Source of the DNA: Streptomyces sp. NBC_00236
GTDB lineage: Bacteria > Actinomycetota > Actinomycetes > Streptomycetales > Streptomycetaceae
Direction of reading: 5' to 3'
Assembly (NCBI RefSeq): GCF_036195045.1
Contig: NZ_CP108100.1
Location: 6,820,001 to 6,884,000, forward strand
DNA: 64,000 nucleotides
The position numbers and the translations under genes are program-made. Under the pieces are notes generated by a model. That model saw only the letters and a list, made by a program, of their open reading frames with translations. It was not told the DNA's origin and did no database searches. This document shows, in pieces, positions 8,658 to 17,529 of the stretch (positions are counted from its first letter, which is position 1; each line of letters starts with the position of its first letter).

Positions 8658-9374
8658 TCAGTCATGCAGCCCGCATTCGGTCTTGCCGCGTCCGGCCCAG
8701 CGGCCGGCCCGTGCGTCCTCGCCCTCCAGCACCCGGCGGGTACAGGGGGCACAGCCTACGGAGGCGTAACCGTCCATCAACAGTGGGTTGGTGAGGACTC
8801 CGTGCTCGGCGACATACGCGTCGACGTCGTCCTGGGTCCAGCGGGCGATCGGCGAGACCTTGACCTTCTGCCGCTTCTCGTCCCAGCCGACCACCGGGGT
8901 GTTCGCCCGGGTGGCGGACTCGTCGCGGCGCAGCCCGGTCGCCCAGGCCGCGTACGCGGTCAGGCCCTCTTCGAGGGGCCTGACCTTGCGCAGCTTGCAG
9001 CAGAGGTCCGGGTCGCGGTCGTGCAGCTTCGGTCCGTACTCGGCGTCCTGCTCGGCCACGGTCTGCCGCGGGGTCAGCGTGATGACGTTGACGTCCATCA
9101 CGGCCTCGACCGCGTCACGGGTGCCGATCGTCTCGGGGAAGTGGTAGCCGGTGTCGAGGAAGACCACGTCCACTCCGGGCAGTGCCCGGGAGGCGAGGTG
9201 CGCGACGACCGCGTCCTCCATCGACGACGTCACACAGAACCGCTTGCCGAAGGTGCGGGTGGCCCACTGGAGGATCTCCAGGGCGGAAGCGTTCTCCAGC
9301 TCCCGGCCCGCACGCTCGGCCAGCTCCCTGAGTTCGTCCGCGGAGAGCTTGTCGGCCTGCAGAGTGTCCGTCAT
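8658..9374 (-). CDS. cysH: Adenylyl-sulfate (APS) reductase
   Basis: 238 residues, PP-loop reductase. The four iron-sulfur Cys residues are present as DLCCKLRK and GCAPCTRR, which marks the [4Fe-4S] APS-reducing class rather than the cluster-less PAPS class of E. coli. The catalytic Cys is in the C-terminal ECGLHD. It converts APS plus thioredoxin-type reductant to sulfite and AMP. The ATG overlaps the stop of the small zinc-ribbon gene (ATGA). Confidence 0.93.
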   Translation of the reverse strand: MTDTLQADKLSADELRELAERAGRELENASALEILQWATRTFGKRFCVTSSMEDAVVAHLASRALPGVDVVFLDTGYHFPETIGTRDAVEAVMDVNVITLTPRQTVAEQDAEYGPKLHDRDPDLCCKLRKVRPLEEGLTAYAAWATGLRRDESATRANTPVVGWDEKRQKVKVSPIARWTQDDVDAYVAEHGVLTNPLLMDGYASVGCAPCTRRVLEGEDARAGRWAGRGKTECGLHD

Positions 9375-9550
9375 GTCCCGTTCCCTTCACCGTCGTTGCG
9401 CTCCAGTCCCCGGGCCAGCAGGCCCAGGAACTTCAGCTGGAACGCCCGGTTGCAGGAGGCGCATTCCCAGGCCCCGTGCCCGGCCTCGTGCGGGCGCAGG
9501 TCCTCGTCGCCGCAGTACGGGCAGTGGAACGGTGCGGCGCGCTCGCTCAT
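9371..9550 (-). CDS. Small zinc-ribbon protein in sulfur operon
   Basis: A 59-residue protein with two CxxC pairs, HCPYCG near residue 10 and CASCN near residue 31, spaced as in a zinc ribbon; the C-terminal half is amphipathic (FQLKFLGLLARGLE). It overlaps the sulfite reductase stop at its start and the cysH start at its end, both as ATGA, so it must be co-translated with them. No enzymatic motif is present. It could be a metal chaperone, a redox or assembly partner for sulfite or APS reductase, or a regulator; function unknown. Confidence 0.85.
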   Translation of the reverse strand: MSERAAPFHCPYCGDEDLRPHEAGHGAWECASCNRAFQLKFLGLLARGLERNDGEGNGT

Positions 9551-11244
9551 GACAGCGACTCCGCACTGGCCCGGGCGGCCCAGGTCGCGAAGCGCTCGTC
9601 GTCCTCGCGCTCCTTCTGGAAGTTGGCCAGGACCCGCTCGACGTAGTCGGGCAGTTCGGCCGAAGTGACCTTCAGGCCGCGGACCTTGCGGCCGAAGCCG
9701 GCCTCCAGGCCGAGCGCGCCGCCCAGGTGGACCTGGTAGCCCTCCACCTGGTTGCCCTCGTCGTCCAGCATGAGCTGGCCCTTGAGGCCGATGTCCGCGG
9801 TCTGGATGCGGGCGCAGGCGTTGGGGCAGCCGTTGATGTTGATGGTGAGCGGCTCGTCGAACTCCGGTAGACGGCGCTCCAGTTCGTCGATGAGCGCGGC
9901 GCCGCGCGCCTTCGTTTCGACGATCGCCAGCTTGCAGTACTCGATGCCGGTGCAGGCCATCGTGCCGCGGCGGAACGAGGACGGCTTCACCTGGAATCCG
10001 AGCGCTTCGAGGCCGGCGGACAGGGACTCGACCCGGTCCTGCTCCACATCGAGAATGATCATCTTCTGCTCGACGGTGGTACGCACCCGGCCGGAGCCGT
10101 GCGCCTCGGCGAGGTCCGCGATCTTGGCGAGGGTTGAGCCGTCCACGCGTCCTACACGCGGCGCGAAACCGACGTAGGAACGGCCGTCCTGCTGCGGGTG
10201 GACGCCGATGTGGTCCCGCCAGCGGCTGCTGGGCTCCGCGGGCGCGGGCCCGTCCAGCAGCGGGCGCTTGAGGTACTCGTCCTCCAGTACCTGGCGGAAC
10301 TTGGCGACGCCCCAGTCAGCGATCAGGAACTTCAGCCGGGCGCGGTTGCGCAGCCGGCGGTATCCGTAGTCGCGGAAGATCCCCACGACACCGGCCCACA
10401 CGTCCGCGACCTCGTCCAACGGCACCCAGGCGCCCAGGCGTTCGGCCAGGCGCGGGTTGGTGGAGAGGCCGCCGCCGACCCAGAGGTCGAAGCCGGGGCC
10501 GTGCTCGGGGTGCTCGACTCCGACGAAGGCGATGTCGTTGATCTCGTGCACCACGTCCTGCACCGGGGAGCCGGAGATGGCGGTCTTGAACTTGCGCGGC
10601 AGGTTGGAGAACTCCGGGCTGCCGATGTAGCGCTCGTGGATCTCGTCCAGCGCCGGGGTGCCGTCGATGATCTCGTCGGCGGCGATGCCGGCCACCGGTG
10701 AACCGATCATCGTGCGGGGGCAGTCGCCGCACGCCTCGGTGGTGGAAAGGCCGACGGCCTCCAGCCTCTCCCAGATCGCCGGGACGTCCTCGATGCGGAT
10801 CCAGTGCATCTGGACGTTCTGGCGGTCGGTGATGTCCGCGCTGCCGCGGGCGTACTCCTCGGAGATCTCGCCGATGACGCGCAGCTGCGCGGTGGTCAGC
10901 CTTCCGCCGTCGATGCGGACCCGCATCATGAAGTACTTGTCCTCGAGCTCCTCGGGCTCCAGCACCGCCGTCTTGCCGCCGTCGATGCCCGCCCGCCGCT
11001 GCGTGTACAGGCCCCACCAGCGCATGCGTCCGCGAAGGTCGTTGGGGTCGATCGAGTCGAACCCGCGCTTGGAGTAGATCGTCTCAATGCGTGTCCGCAC
11101 GTTGAGACTGTCGTCGTCCTTCTTGAACTGCTCATTGCCGTTCAGCGGGGTGTAGTGCCCCAGGGCCCACTGACCTTCGCCACGGTGGCGTCCCGCTTTG
11201 CGGCGGGGCGTTGCGGGCGCGGGCTGTTCCGGGGTAGCGGCCAT
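9547..11244 (-). CDS. sirA: Siroheme/[4Fe-4S] sulfite (nitrite) reductase
   Basis: 565 residues, ferredoxin-dependent assimilatory reductase of the NirA/SirA family. The two Cys pairs that bind the 4Fe-4S cluster and bridge to siroheme are ACTGIEYC and GCPNAC. RWWGLYTQR and EACGDCPR are the regions that carry the Tyr-Cys side-chain crosslink in the mycobacterial homologue (family knowledge; crosslink not shown here). Sulfite to sulfide is favoured over nitrite by the sulfur context. ATG 11244 has GAAGGA about 9 nt upstream. First structural gene of the operon, behind a Cys-containing leader peptide. Confidence 0.93.
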   Translation of the reverse strand: MAATPEQPAPATPRRKAGRHRGEGQWALGHYTPLNGNEQFKKDDDSLNVRTRIETIYSKRGFDSIDPNDLRGRMRWWGLYTQRRAGIDGGKTAVLEPEELEDKYFMMRVRIDGGRLTTAQLRVIGEISEEYARGSADITDRQNVQMHWIRIEDVPAIWERLEAVGLSTTEACGDCPRTMIGSPVAGIAADEIIDGTPALDEIHERYIGSPEFSNLPRKFKTAISGSPVQDVVHEINDIAFVGVEHPEHGPGFDLWVGGGLSTNPRLAERLGAWVPLDEVADVWAGVVGIFRDYGYRRLRNRARLKFLIADWGVAKFRQVLEDEYLKRPLLDGPAPAEPSSRWRDHIGVHPQQDGRSYVGFAPRVGRVDGSTLAKIADLAEAHGSGRVRTTVEQKMIILDVEQDRVESLSAGLEALGFQVKPSSFRRGTMACTGIEYCKLAIVETKARGAALIDELERRLPEFDEPLTININGCPNACARIQTADIGLKGQLMLDDEGNQVEGYQVHLGGALGLEAGFGRKVRGLKVTSAELPDYVERVLANFQKEREDDERFATWAARASAESLS

Positions 11245-11358
11245 GACAGTACGTCCTTCGGGACTGCAGGAGGGCGGCTCTGAACTGCACACTCGCGTCT
11301 GGGCGCGGCGGTGCGCAGGGTTTGCAGAGAAAGGGGGATCGCGGCGGTGCTGGGACTC

Positions 11359-11418
11359 TCAGCTCGCCGGACAGATGGCGCTGGACATGCGGCCGAGGTC
11401 GACGTGGCGTCGACTCAC
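11359..11418 (-). CDS. Cysteine-containing leader peptide upstream of sulfite reductase
   Basis: A 19-codon GTG-initiated ORF encoding MSRRHVDLGRMSSAICPAS, ending 114 bp before the sulfite reductase start. The pattern RxHVDLxRxSSAxC is what I recall of the putative leader peptides placed before sulfur genes in Streptomyces (established knowledge, recalled, not searched). The single Cys codon is the third before the last sense codon. The upstream Shine-Dalgarno is weak (GGAACTGGAA). A likely role is to sense cysteine-tRNA charging and adjust expression of the operon; a short GTCC-CGAA-GGAC hairpin at 11253-11264 overlaps the downstream Shine-Dalgarno. Confidence 0.75.
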   Translation of the reverse strand: MSRRHVDLGRMSSAICPAS

Positions 11419-11526
11419 CAAGGCAATTCCAGTTCCAGGCATGACGGAAGCGTGTCACGCAGGTCTCCGGGCAGTCCACCACTATCCATGATGTGGACGA
11501 GACTGTCCCGGTAGGTGAGACAATGT

Positions 11527-11554
11527 GGCGCCCGTCACGCGAATGACGGGCGCC
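11527..11554 (-). terminator. Hairpin terminator after GNAT gene
   Basis: Perfect 11-bp inverted repeat GGCGCCCGTCA / TGACGGGCGCC with a 6-nt loop, about 90 bp past the GNAT stop. It lacks a T-tract, as is common in Streptomyces, and insulates the sulfur-operon promoter from upstream transcription. Confidence 0.7.
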
Positions 11555-11640
11555 GGGTGGCCGGAATACCGGACAACCATGTGCATTTCCTGCAAGTGTT
11601 TCTTCTGGGCGCTTCTTATGAGGTTTCCCGCGGGGCGTTC

Positions 11641-12249
11641 CTACGGAAGCGGCATCCGGCCGGACTCGGGCCACGGGCCCGGGGTGGCGGCCTCGGGCTC
11701 CAGCACCGTCCTGGTGTCGAACAGCCGGAAGCCGCGGCGCAGGTAGTTGCCCATGGCATGCGGCCCGTCCTTGGAGCAGGTGTGGACCCACACCCGCTTC
11801 GTCGCGGGCCGCTCGGGCCACCGCTCCGCCAGGTCCCAGGCACGGGCGACCCCGTACGAGAGCAGATGCCCGCCGATCCGGCGGCCCCGGAAGGCAGGAA
11901 GGAGACCGAAGTACATGATCTCGACCGCGCCGTCGTCCTGCGGGTCCAGTTCCACGTACCCGGCCGGCGTCCCGTCCGCATACGCCACCCAGGTCTCCAC
12001 GCCCGGCCGGTCCAGCACCTCCTGCCACTGCGCGTACGTCATCGACAGCCGGTCCGTCCACTGGATGTCGCCGCCGACGGCCGTGTAGAGGAAGCGGCTG
12101 AACTCGGGCAGTGGCACCTCGGACCGGACGATCCGTACGTCCGGGCCGGGTACGGCCGAGGGCTGCAGATCGTCGGGCGAGGTCTGCTCCAGGGACCAGA
12201 TGGTCACCTCGGCGAGGGTGGTGCCGGACGGATGCTCGGGGTTGCTCAT
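11641..12249 (-). CDS. GNAT-family N-acetyltransferase
   Basis: 202 residues. The acetyl-CoA pyrophosphate-binding motif A reads FGLLPAFRGRRIGGHLL (the RxxGxG/A pattern), preceded by AYADGTPAGYVEL on strand beta4-like positions. WVHTCSKDGPHAMGNYLRRGF resembles GNAT motif B. The acceptor substrate is unknown. No Shine-Dalgarno is seen before ATG 12249. It sits in the same orientation as the GAF regulator 82 bp upstream but is probably a separate gene. Confidence 0.8.
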   Translation of the reverse strand: MSNPEHPSGTTLAEVTIWSLEQTSPDDLQPSAVPGPDVRIVRSEVPLPEFSRFLYTAVGGDIQWTDRLSMTYAQWQEVLDRPGVETWVAYADGTPAGYVELDPQDDGAVEIMYFGLLPAFRGRRIGGHLLSYGVARAWDLAERWPERPATKRVWVHTCSKDGPHAMGNYLRRGFRLFDTRTVLEPEAATPGPWPESGRMPLP

Positions 12250-12331
12250 GACTGCCAGAAAACCATGCCCTGCCTCCCCGGCCCAAGCCGGTACCCGGGG
12301 CGAGGCGCCCCGGACCTGCGGGAACAGGGGG

Positions 12332-13612
12332 TCACGAGGCGCTGCGGGCCGCCACCACCACCGGCGCCTTCGACCGGGGCAGCAGATCGCCCGGGTGCTC
12401 CGGACCGATCACCTCCACCTCGACGCCCTCCCCGAAACGGTACGGGCGGTGGGCCAGCACCTCCGCGAGATGGCGCCGCAACCGGGAGATCTCGGCCCGG
12501 ACCGTCACCGTCCTGGTCGGATCGCCGAAGATGTCCTCGGCCAGCTCGGACGCCGTACGCCCCTCGGGGTACCGGGCCAGCGCGTACAGCAGCTCGGCGT
12601 GGCGCGGGGACAGCCGCTGCGTCCACGTGCCCACCGGGCTCACCACGTTCGCCGTCAGCCTGCCCGGCATGCTCAGATCCAGCACGACCCGGCGCGGCGG
12701 GCTGTCCATCGCACCGTCGGCCACCTGCACCAGCCATCCGCCCGGCAGCGGCTCCACCCGGCACATCCCGAGCGAGGGCAGCCACACCCGGCCCGGCTGG
12801 ACGGACTTCGGCAGGGGCAGCCGGTCCACCGGCGGCATCCCGTTGACCGCGGCCAGCCAGCCGTTGCCGTCCACCGCCAGCGCCCGGCCCCCCAGCCGGC
12901 ACAGCATCGGCGCCGCCACCGAACGCAGCCGGTCGATGGCCTGGAGGTGCCGGTTCCTGATCTCGCTCTCGGCCAGCCGGGCCACCGACCCGACCAGGGC
13001 GAGCGTGGTGGGATGGAAGGTGTTCGCCGGGCCGCTGATGTCGACGATCCCCATCAGCCGGCCGTCGCGCGGATCGCGCACGGGGGCCGCCGCGCACGTC
13101 CACCCGTGCAGACTGCGGACGAAGTGCTCCGAGGAGTGGACCTGCACCGGCGCCCGCGAGGCGAGCGCGGTACCGATCGCGTTGGTGCCGGTGAACTCCT
13201 CCGACCAGGCGGCGCCCTCGGCCAGACAGATGTCGTCGGCCCGGCGCAGGATCCCCGTGTTGCCCTGGCGCCACAGCACCCGGCCCTCCACGTCGGTGAC
13301 CACCATGATCTGCTGCGAGGCGTCGGCGATGCTCACCAGACCCTCACTGAGCAGCGGCATGACCTCGCCCAGCGCGGAACTCCGGCGCCGGTGCTCGATC
13401 TCCTCCAGCTCCAGCAGCACGCTCTGTGTGGTCTGCTCCGGATCGATGCCGCTGCGCAGCACGCGGTCCCACGAGGCCCCGATCTCCGCCCGCGGCTGGA
13501 CCGGCATCCGCTGGCCCGCCATCCGCGCCTCCCGGGCGCGGTGGAGCAGGCGCGTGGCCCGCTCCGAGTCCCGCGCGGCAGGGCGCATCACATCGACAGG
13601 ACTTGTCTCCAC
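12332..13612 (-). CDS. GAF-domain transcriptional regulator with C-terminal winged helix
   Basis: 426 residues. The N-terminal part up to about residue 230 holds a GAF sensory domain like that of AcoR-type activators (SWDRVLRSGIDP, GRVLWRQGN, GTNAIGTALASRAPVQV, HGWTCAAAPVRDP). There is no AAA+ sigma54 domain. The C-terminal third ends in RLSPRHAELLYALARYPEGRTASELAEDIFG and TVTVRAEISRLRRHL, a winged-helix DNA-binding domain. Such proteins often control aldehyde/alcohol dehydrogenase genes in actinomycetes (family knowledge), but no such gene is adjacent here. GTG 13612 has GGGGGAT 5 nt upstream. Confidence 0.75.
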   Translation of the reverse strand: METSPVDVMRPAARDSERATRLLHRAREARMAGQRMPVQPRAEIGASWDRVLRSGIDPEQTTQSVLLELEEIEHRRRSSALGEVMPLLSEGLVSIADASQQIMVVTDVEGRVLWRQGNTGILRRADDICLAEGAAWSEEFTGTNAIGTALASRAPVQVHSSEHFVRSLHGWTCAAAPVRDPRDGRLMGIVDISGPANTFHPTTLALVGSVARLAESEIRNRHLQAIDRLRSVAAPMLCRLGGRALAVDGNGWLAAVNGMPPVDRLPLPKSVQPGRVWLPSLGMCRVEPLPGGWLVQVADGAMDSPPRRVVLDLSMPGRLTANVVSPVGTWTQRLSPRHAELLYALARYPEGRTASELAEDIFGDPTRTVTVRAEISRLRRHLAEVLAHRPYRFGEGVEVEVIGPEHPGDLLPRSKAPVVVAARSAS

Positions 13613-13715
13613 GTCCGGATCCCCCTAGGTGCCAGTGCCAGTACCAGGACCGTGCCAAGGGCCACGGGGTCATCCTGCCGCCTCGCGGTTCCCGGTGTCG
13701 CAACTCCACACAATG

Positions 13716-13733
13716 GTTGCAACCCTCTGCAAC
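13716..13733. promoter_or_regulatory. Palindrome upstream of GAF regulator gene
   Basis: GTTGCA-N6-TGCAAC, a perfect 6+6 inverted repeat about 105 bp upstream of the GAF regulator start. A third half-site GCAAC lies at 13700-13704. This is a candidate operator, possibly autoregulatory. Confidence 0.45.
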
Positions 13734-13818
13734 TCTGGCGACGGACCCCCGGCCGTACGAGAGTGGCGGTACACCGCACGGTGGGGTTTCGGCCCCGAAG
13801 TCCGGTGTGTACAGCATG

Positions 13819-13852
13819 GGGGGTGGTGCCGTGTCGGCGCAGCACCACCCCC
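13819..13852 (-). terminator. Hairpin terminator after acyl-CoA dehydrogenase
   Basis: GGGGGTGGTGC / GCACCACCCCC, 11 perfect base pairs with a 12-nt loop, 20 bp past the stop of the acyl-CoA dehydrogenase gene. Confidence 0.7.
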
Positions 13853-13871
13853 TGTTGCTGCCCCGCCCGGA

Positions 13872-15509
13872 TCAGACCTCCACGGGCCGGGCCCGTTCCA
13901 CGACCGACGCCAGGTCCAGGGTGTGCGGCAGTGTTCCGAACGCCGAACCCCACTCCCCGCCCAGACGGGACGCGCAGAACGCGTCGGCGACCTCCGGCGG
14001 GGCCCAGCGCACCAGCAGCGAACCCTGGAGCACCAGCGCCATCCGCTCCACGAGCCGGCGGGCCCGCGCCTCGATGCCCTGCAGATCGGCGAGCTCGGTG
14101 AGCAGGTCCCTGATCGCCCGGTCGAGCCGGTGGTCGGCGCCCCGCGCCCGCCCGACCTCCTGGAGGAACGCGTTCAGCGCCAGCGGCTCGCGCTGCAGGG
14201 CACGGAGCACATCCAGCGCCTGTACGTTCCCCGAGCCCTCCCAGATCGAGTTGAGCGGCGCCTCGCGCAGCAGCCTGGGCATCCCCGACTCCTCCACGTA
14301 GCCGTTGCCGCCCAGGCACTCCAGCGCCTCGGCCACCAGCGGGGCGCACCGCTTCGTCACCCAGTACTTCGCCGCCGGCACCGCGATGCGCAGGAAGGCG
14401 GACTCGCTCTCCGTCCCCGCGTCGTACGCCGCCGCGAGACGCATCGCCAGTACCGTCGCGGCCTCCGACTCCAGCGCCAGATCGGCCAGCACGTTACGCA
14501 TCAGCGGCTTGTCGACCAGCAGGCCGCCGAACGCGCTGCGGTACGTGGTGTGGTGGACCGCCTGCGCCACCGCCTGCCGCATCAGCGCCGCCGAACCGGT
14601 CACACAGTCCAGCCGGGTCGCCGCCACCATGTCGATGATGGTGCGCACCCCGCGCCCCTCCTCACCGATCCGGCGCACCCACGTCCCGTCGAACTCGACC
14701 TCGGCCGAGGCGTTGGACCGGTTGCCCAGCTTGTCCTTGAGCCGCTGGATCGCGAACACGTTGCGCGTGCCGTCGGGCAGCACCCGGGGCAGCAGGAAAC
14801 ACGTCAGTCCGCCGGGGGCCTGCGCCAGCACGAGGAACCCGTCGGACATCGGAGCGGAGCAGAACCACTTGTGCCCGGTGAGCAGATACTCCCCCTCACC
14901 GGACAGGGGCTCGGCGCGCGTCGTGTTCGACCGCACGTCCGTGCCGCCCTGCTTCTCCGTCATGCCCATCCCGAGGAGGGCCCCGGCCTTCTGCCCGGCC
15001 GGCCGCAGCTCCTCCTCGTACACACGCGAGGTCAGCAGCGGCACCCACTCCGCCGCCACCGCCGGATCGGTCCGCAGCGCGGGAACCGCCGCGTGCGTCA
15101 TGGAGAGCGGGCAGCCGTGACCCGCCTCGGCCTGCGTCCACACCAGGAAGCCGGCGGTCCGGCGCACATGCCCGCCCGGCCGGTCCCAGGCGTCGGTGAG
15201 ACCGGCGGTGACGGCGTGGCCCAGCAGCCGGTGCCAGGCCGGATGGAACTCCACCTCGTCGACTCGGTTCCCGTAGCGGTCATGGGTGCGCAGCCTCGGC
15301 GGATTCTCGTTGGCCTGCGCCCCCCACTCCGCGGCCTGGGCGGATCCGGCGGACCGTCCGAGCTCGGTGAGACCTCCGCGCGCATCGTCGAGCAGGTCTG
15401 CCGGGAGGTGCCGTTCCACGGCTTCGGTGAGGACCCGGTCCGCGCCGAAGACGTCGTAGCCGAGGAGGGGAGGGGCCTGGTTGGACACTGTGTGGGTGGT
15501 GGCTGCCAT
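13872..15509 (-). CDS. Acyl-CoA dehydrogenase (AidB-like long form)
   Basis: 545 residues, longer than the usual ~380-residue acyl-CoA dehydrogenases and close in layout to AidB/isovaleryl-type long forms. FAD/acyl-binding landmarks are LGMGMTEKQGGTDVRSN, LTGHKWFCSAPMSDGFLVLA and the C-terminal ALECLGGNGYVEESGMPRLLREAPLNSIWEGSGNVQALDVLRA (quoted in part: EESGMPRLLREAPLNSIWEG). The AidB-type signature makes a role in detoxification of alkylating agents as likely as fatty-acid oxidation. ATG 15509 is preceded by TACCGT 6 nt upstream, so the mRNA should be leaderless. Confidence 0.82.
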   Translation of the reverse strand: MAATTHTVSNQAPPLLGYDVFGADRVLTEAVERHLPADLLDDARGGLTELGRSAGSAQAAEWGAQANENPPRLRTHDRYGNRVDEVEFHPAWHRLLGHAVTAGLTDAWDRPGGHVRRTAGFLVWTQAEAGHGCPLSMTHAAVPALRTDPAVAAEWVPLLTSRVYEEELRPAGQKAGALLGMGMTEKQGGTDVRSNTTRAEPLSGEGEYLLTGHKWFCSAPMSDGFLVLAQAPGGLTCFLLPRVLPDGTRNVFAIQRLKDKLGNRSNASAEVEFDGTWVRRIGEEGRGVRTIIDMVAATRLDCVTGSAALMRQAVAQAVHHTTYRSAFGGLLVDKPLMRNVLADLALESEAATVLAMRLAAAYDAGTESESAFLRIAVPAAKYWVTKRCAPLVAEALECLGGNGYVEESGMPRLLREAPLNSIWEGSGNVQALDVLRALQREPLALNAFLQEVGRARGADHRLDRAIRDLLTELADLQGIEARARRLVERMALVLQGSLLVRWAPPEVADAFCASRLGGEWGSAFGTLPHTLDLASVVERARPVEV

Positions 15510-15526
15510 GCCGATACGGTAAGGAC
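15510..15526. promoter_or_regulatory. 17-bp bidirectional leaderless promoter
   Basis: Only 17 bp separate the divergent start codons of the acyl-CoA dehydrogenase (ATG 15509) and the YihY gene (GTG 15527). TACGGT at 15515-15520 on the plus strand and TACCGT at 15521-15516 on the minus strand are overlapping -10 hexamers, each 6 nt before its start codon. Confidence 0.6.
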
Positions 15527-16693
15527 GTGCAGGCAGCAAATGAAACACCCGAGCGGCCACCGGGCCGGCTCCACCGGGCCAGAGTGCTCTACCGCAACGT
15601 GTCCAAGCGGCAACTGGCCTGGCAGTTGCTGAAGGACACCGTCAACTCGTGCATGGAGTACCGCATTCTGGGACTCGCCGCCGAGGCGGCGTTCTTCACC
15701 CTGCTGTCCCTGCCCCCGCTGCTCCTCGGACTCATCGGCCTGCTCGGGTACGTCGACGAGTGGACCAGCACCGCGACGGTCGCCTCCATCGAGCGCAACA
15801 TCCTGAGCGCCGCCCATACGGTGCTCTCCGAGCGCGGCGTCAACGACTTCGCCAAACCCCTCCTGGCGGACGTGACCACCGGGGCCCGGCCCGATGTCAT
15901 CTCGATCGGCTTCGCGATCGCGCTCTGGTCCGGTTCCCGCGCGGTCAACGTCTTCATCGACACGATCACCGTCATGTACGGGCTCGACGGCCAGCGCGGC
16001 ATCGTCAAGACCCGGATGCTGGCCTTCCTGCTGTACGTGGTGGCGCTGCTGCTGGGCGCGGTCGTGCTGCCGCTGCTGGTGGTCGGTCCCGACCGGGTCG
16101 TGGAGTTCATCCCCTGGGGCACCGAGGTCATAAGCGTCCTGTACTGGCCGCTGGTGATACTGCTGTCCATCGCCTTCCTGACGACGCTCTACCACGTGTC
16201 CGTCCCCGTCCGCTCGCCGTGGATCGAGGACATGCCGGGCGCCCTGATGGCGCTGGCCATGTGGGTGCTCGGCAGCTTCCTGCTGCGGATCTACCTCACC
16301 AGCACGGTCGAGGGGCCCACGATCTACGGCTCCCTGGCCGCCCCGATCGCCGTCCTGCTGTGGATCGGCATCTCCGCGTTCGCGGTGCTGGTGGGCGCCG
16401 CGGTCAACGCGGCCATCGACCGGGTCTGGCCCTCGGTCGCGACGGCGGCGGCCCGTGCGGCCAACGACCGGGTGCGCGCGGCCCAGGCGGCCGAGTTCGT
16501 GGCCCGTACCCAGGCGGAGAGCCGGTACGGAGACTGGGACGACGAAGGGGACGGGGACGACGGCGACAGCCCGTACATGCCGTCCGAGTTCCCCGAGCGC
16601 TGGTCGCGGTTCCTGCCGCCGGACGACGTGAAGTCCCGGCTGCAGCCGAGCCGCGAGAAGGAACCGGACAAGCCGCAGCCGCACGGCGAATGA
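15527..16693 (+). CDS. YihY/BrkB-family inner membrane protein
   Basis: 388 residues with about six hydrophobic helices between residues 50 and 305 and a highly charged, Asp/Lys-rich cytoplasmic tail ([21 protein letters not shown]). [21 protein letters not shown] and [20 protein letters not shown] are typical of the YihY/virulence factor BrkB family. The family is often called ribonuclease BN in databases, an assignment known to be wrong; the function is unclear. GTG 15527 follows the -10 element by 6 nt, with no Shine-Dalgarno. Confidence 0.85.
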   Translation: MQAANETPERPPGRLHRARVLYRNVSKRQLAWQLLKDTVNSCMEYRILGLAAEAAFFTLLSLPPLLLGLIGLLGYVDEWTSTATVASIERNILSAAHTVLSERGVNDFAKPLLADVTTGARPDVISIGFAIALWSGSRAVNVFIDTITVMYGLDGQRGIVKTRMLAFLLYVVALLLGAVVLPLLVVGPDRVVEFIPWGTEVISVLYWPLVILLSIAFLTTLYHVSVPVRSPWIEDMPGALMALAMWVLGSFLLRIYLTSTVEGPTIYGSLAAPIAVLLWIGISAFAVLVGAAVNAAIDRVWPSVATAAARAANDRVRAAQAAEFVARTQAESRYGDWDDEGDGDDGDSPYMPSEFPERWSRFLPPDDVKSRLQPSREKEPDKPQPHGE

Positions 16694-16784
16694 GCCGCGG
16701 CACGGCGGCCGTCAGCCCGCGGCCGGTGCGGTCGGGGGAGAGAGGGAGCCTTCGCGGACGCCCCCGGCAACCGACACTGGTGTC

Positions 16785-17483
16785 ATGAGCGACCGCTACG
16801 AAGAGCGCGCGTCACGGGTGGACGGGGCGAGGGTCTGGACCCTGACCGTGCCGCGGGGATCGTTCCACCCGGTGCTCCCCGACGGCTGCATGGACCTGCT
16901 CTGGATCGGTGGCAGGCTCCTCGTCGCGGGCCCGGACACCCGTGCGGAAGCCCCCTCCGGAGCGGACGGCGGCAGCTACGCGGGCATCCGCTTCGCCCCC
17001 GGCACGGCGCCCGCCCTGCTCGGCGTGGACGCGCACGAACTGCGGGACCGCCGCATCGCCCTGGCCGACCTGTGGCCGGCGGCCCTGGTCAGGGAGCTCA
17101 CCGAGCGGGTCGCGTGCGCCGCCGATCCGGCGGCCGCGCTGGAGGACATCGCCGTGCGCCGGGCCGCGGACACCCGGCCACCGGACCCGGCGATGCGGTT
17201 CGTCGCCGCGCAACTGGACCACGGCCGCACCGTCGCGCAGACCGCGCAGGCGGTCGGTCTCGGCGCCCGTCAGCTCCACCGCCGCTCGCTGGCCGCCTTC
17301 GGCTACGGCCCCAAGACGCTCGCCCGGGTCCTGCGGCTGCAACGGGCCCTGGCACTCGTCCGGACGGGGACGCCGTACGCCGAGGCCGCGCTCCTGGCGG
17401 GCTGCGCCGACCAGGCACACCTCGCCCGGGAGATGCGCGAACTGGGCGGCACCACCCTGACCGAGTACTTCGGGAAGACGTAG
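16785..17483 (+). CDS. AraC-family transcriptional regulator
   Basis: 232 residues. The N-terminal half ([25 protein letters not shown]) is the DUF6597-like ligand domain found in many actinobacterial AraC proteins; the C-terminal 95 residues hold two helix-turn-helix units ([20 protein letters not shown] and [20 protein letters not shown]). GACAC-TG-GTGTC at 16773-16784 abuts the ATG and may be an autoregulatory site. No Shine-Dalgarno is evident. The target genes are unknown; downstream lies a decayed gene. Confidence 0.8.
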   Translation: MSDRYEERASRVDGARVWTLTVPRGSFHPVLPDGCMDLLWIGGRLLVAGPDTRAEAPSGADGGSYAGIRFAPGTAPALLGVDAHELRDRRIALADLWPAALVRELTERVACAADPAAALEDIAVRRAADTRPPDPAMRFVAAQLDHGRTVAQTAQAVGLGARQLHRRSLAAFGYGPKTLARVLRLQRALALVRTGTPYAEAALLAGCADQAHLAREMRELGGTTLTEYFGKT

Positions 17484-17529
17484 GGCCCGTCGTCGCACGG
17501 CAGACGGCGGTTGACGACAGGCCTTGGGC

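Larger units (their letters stand above)
11245..11640. other. 396-bp noncoding region between sulfur operon and GNAT gene
   Basis: Holds the sulfur-operon promoter region, the leader peptide (11359-11418) and the GNAT terminator (11527-11554). No convincing -35/-10 pair could be chosen for the sulfur operon. Confidence 0.5.

Noticed and set aside
9547..11244. Assignment of the reductase as a nitrite reductase
   Set aside because: The NirA/SirA families overlap in sequence, but the operon with cysH, cysCDN and a siroheme chelatase points to sulfite.
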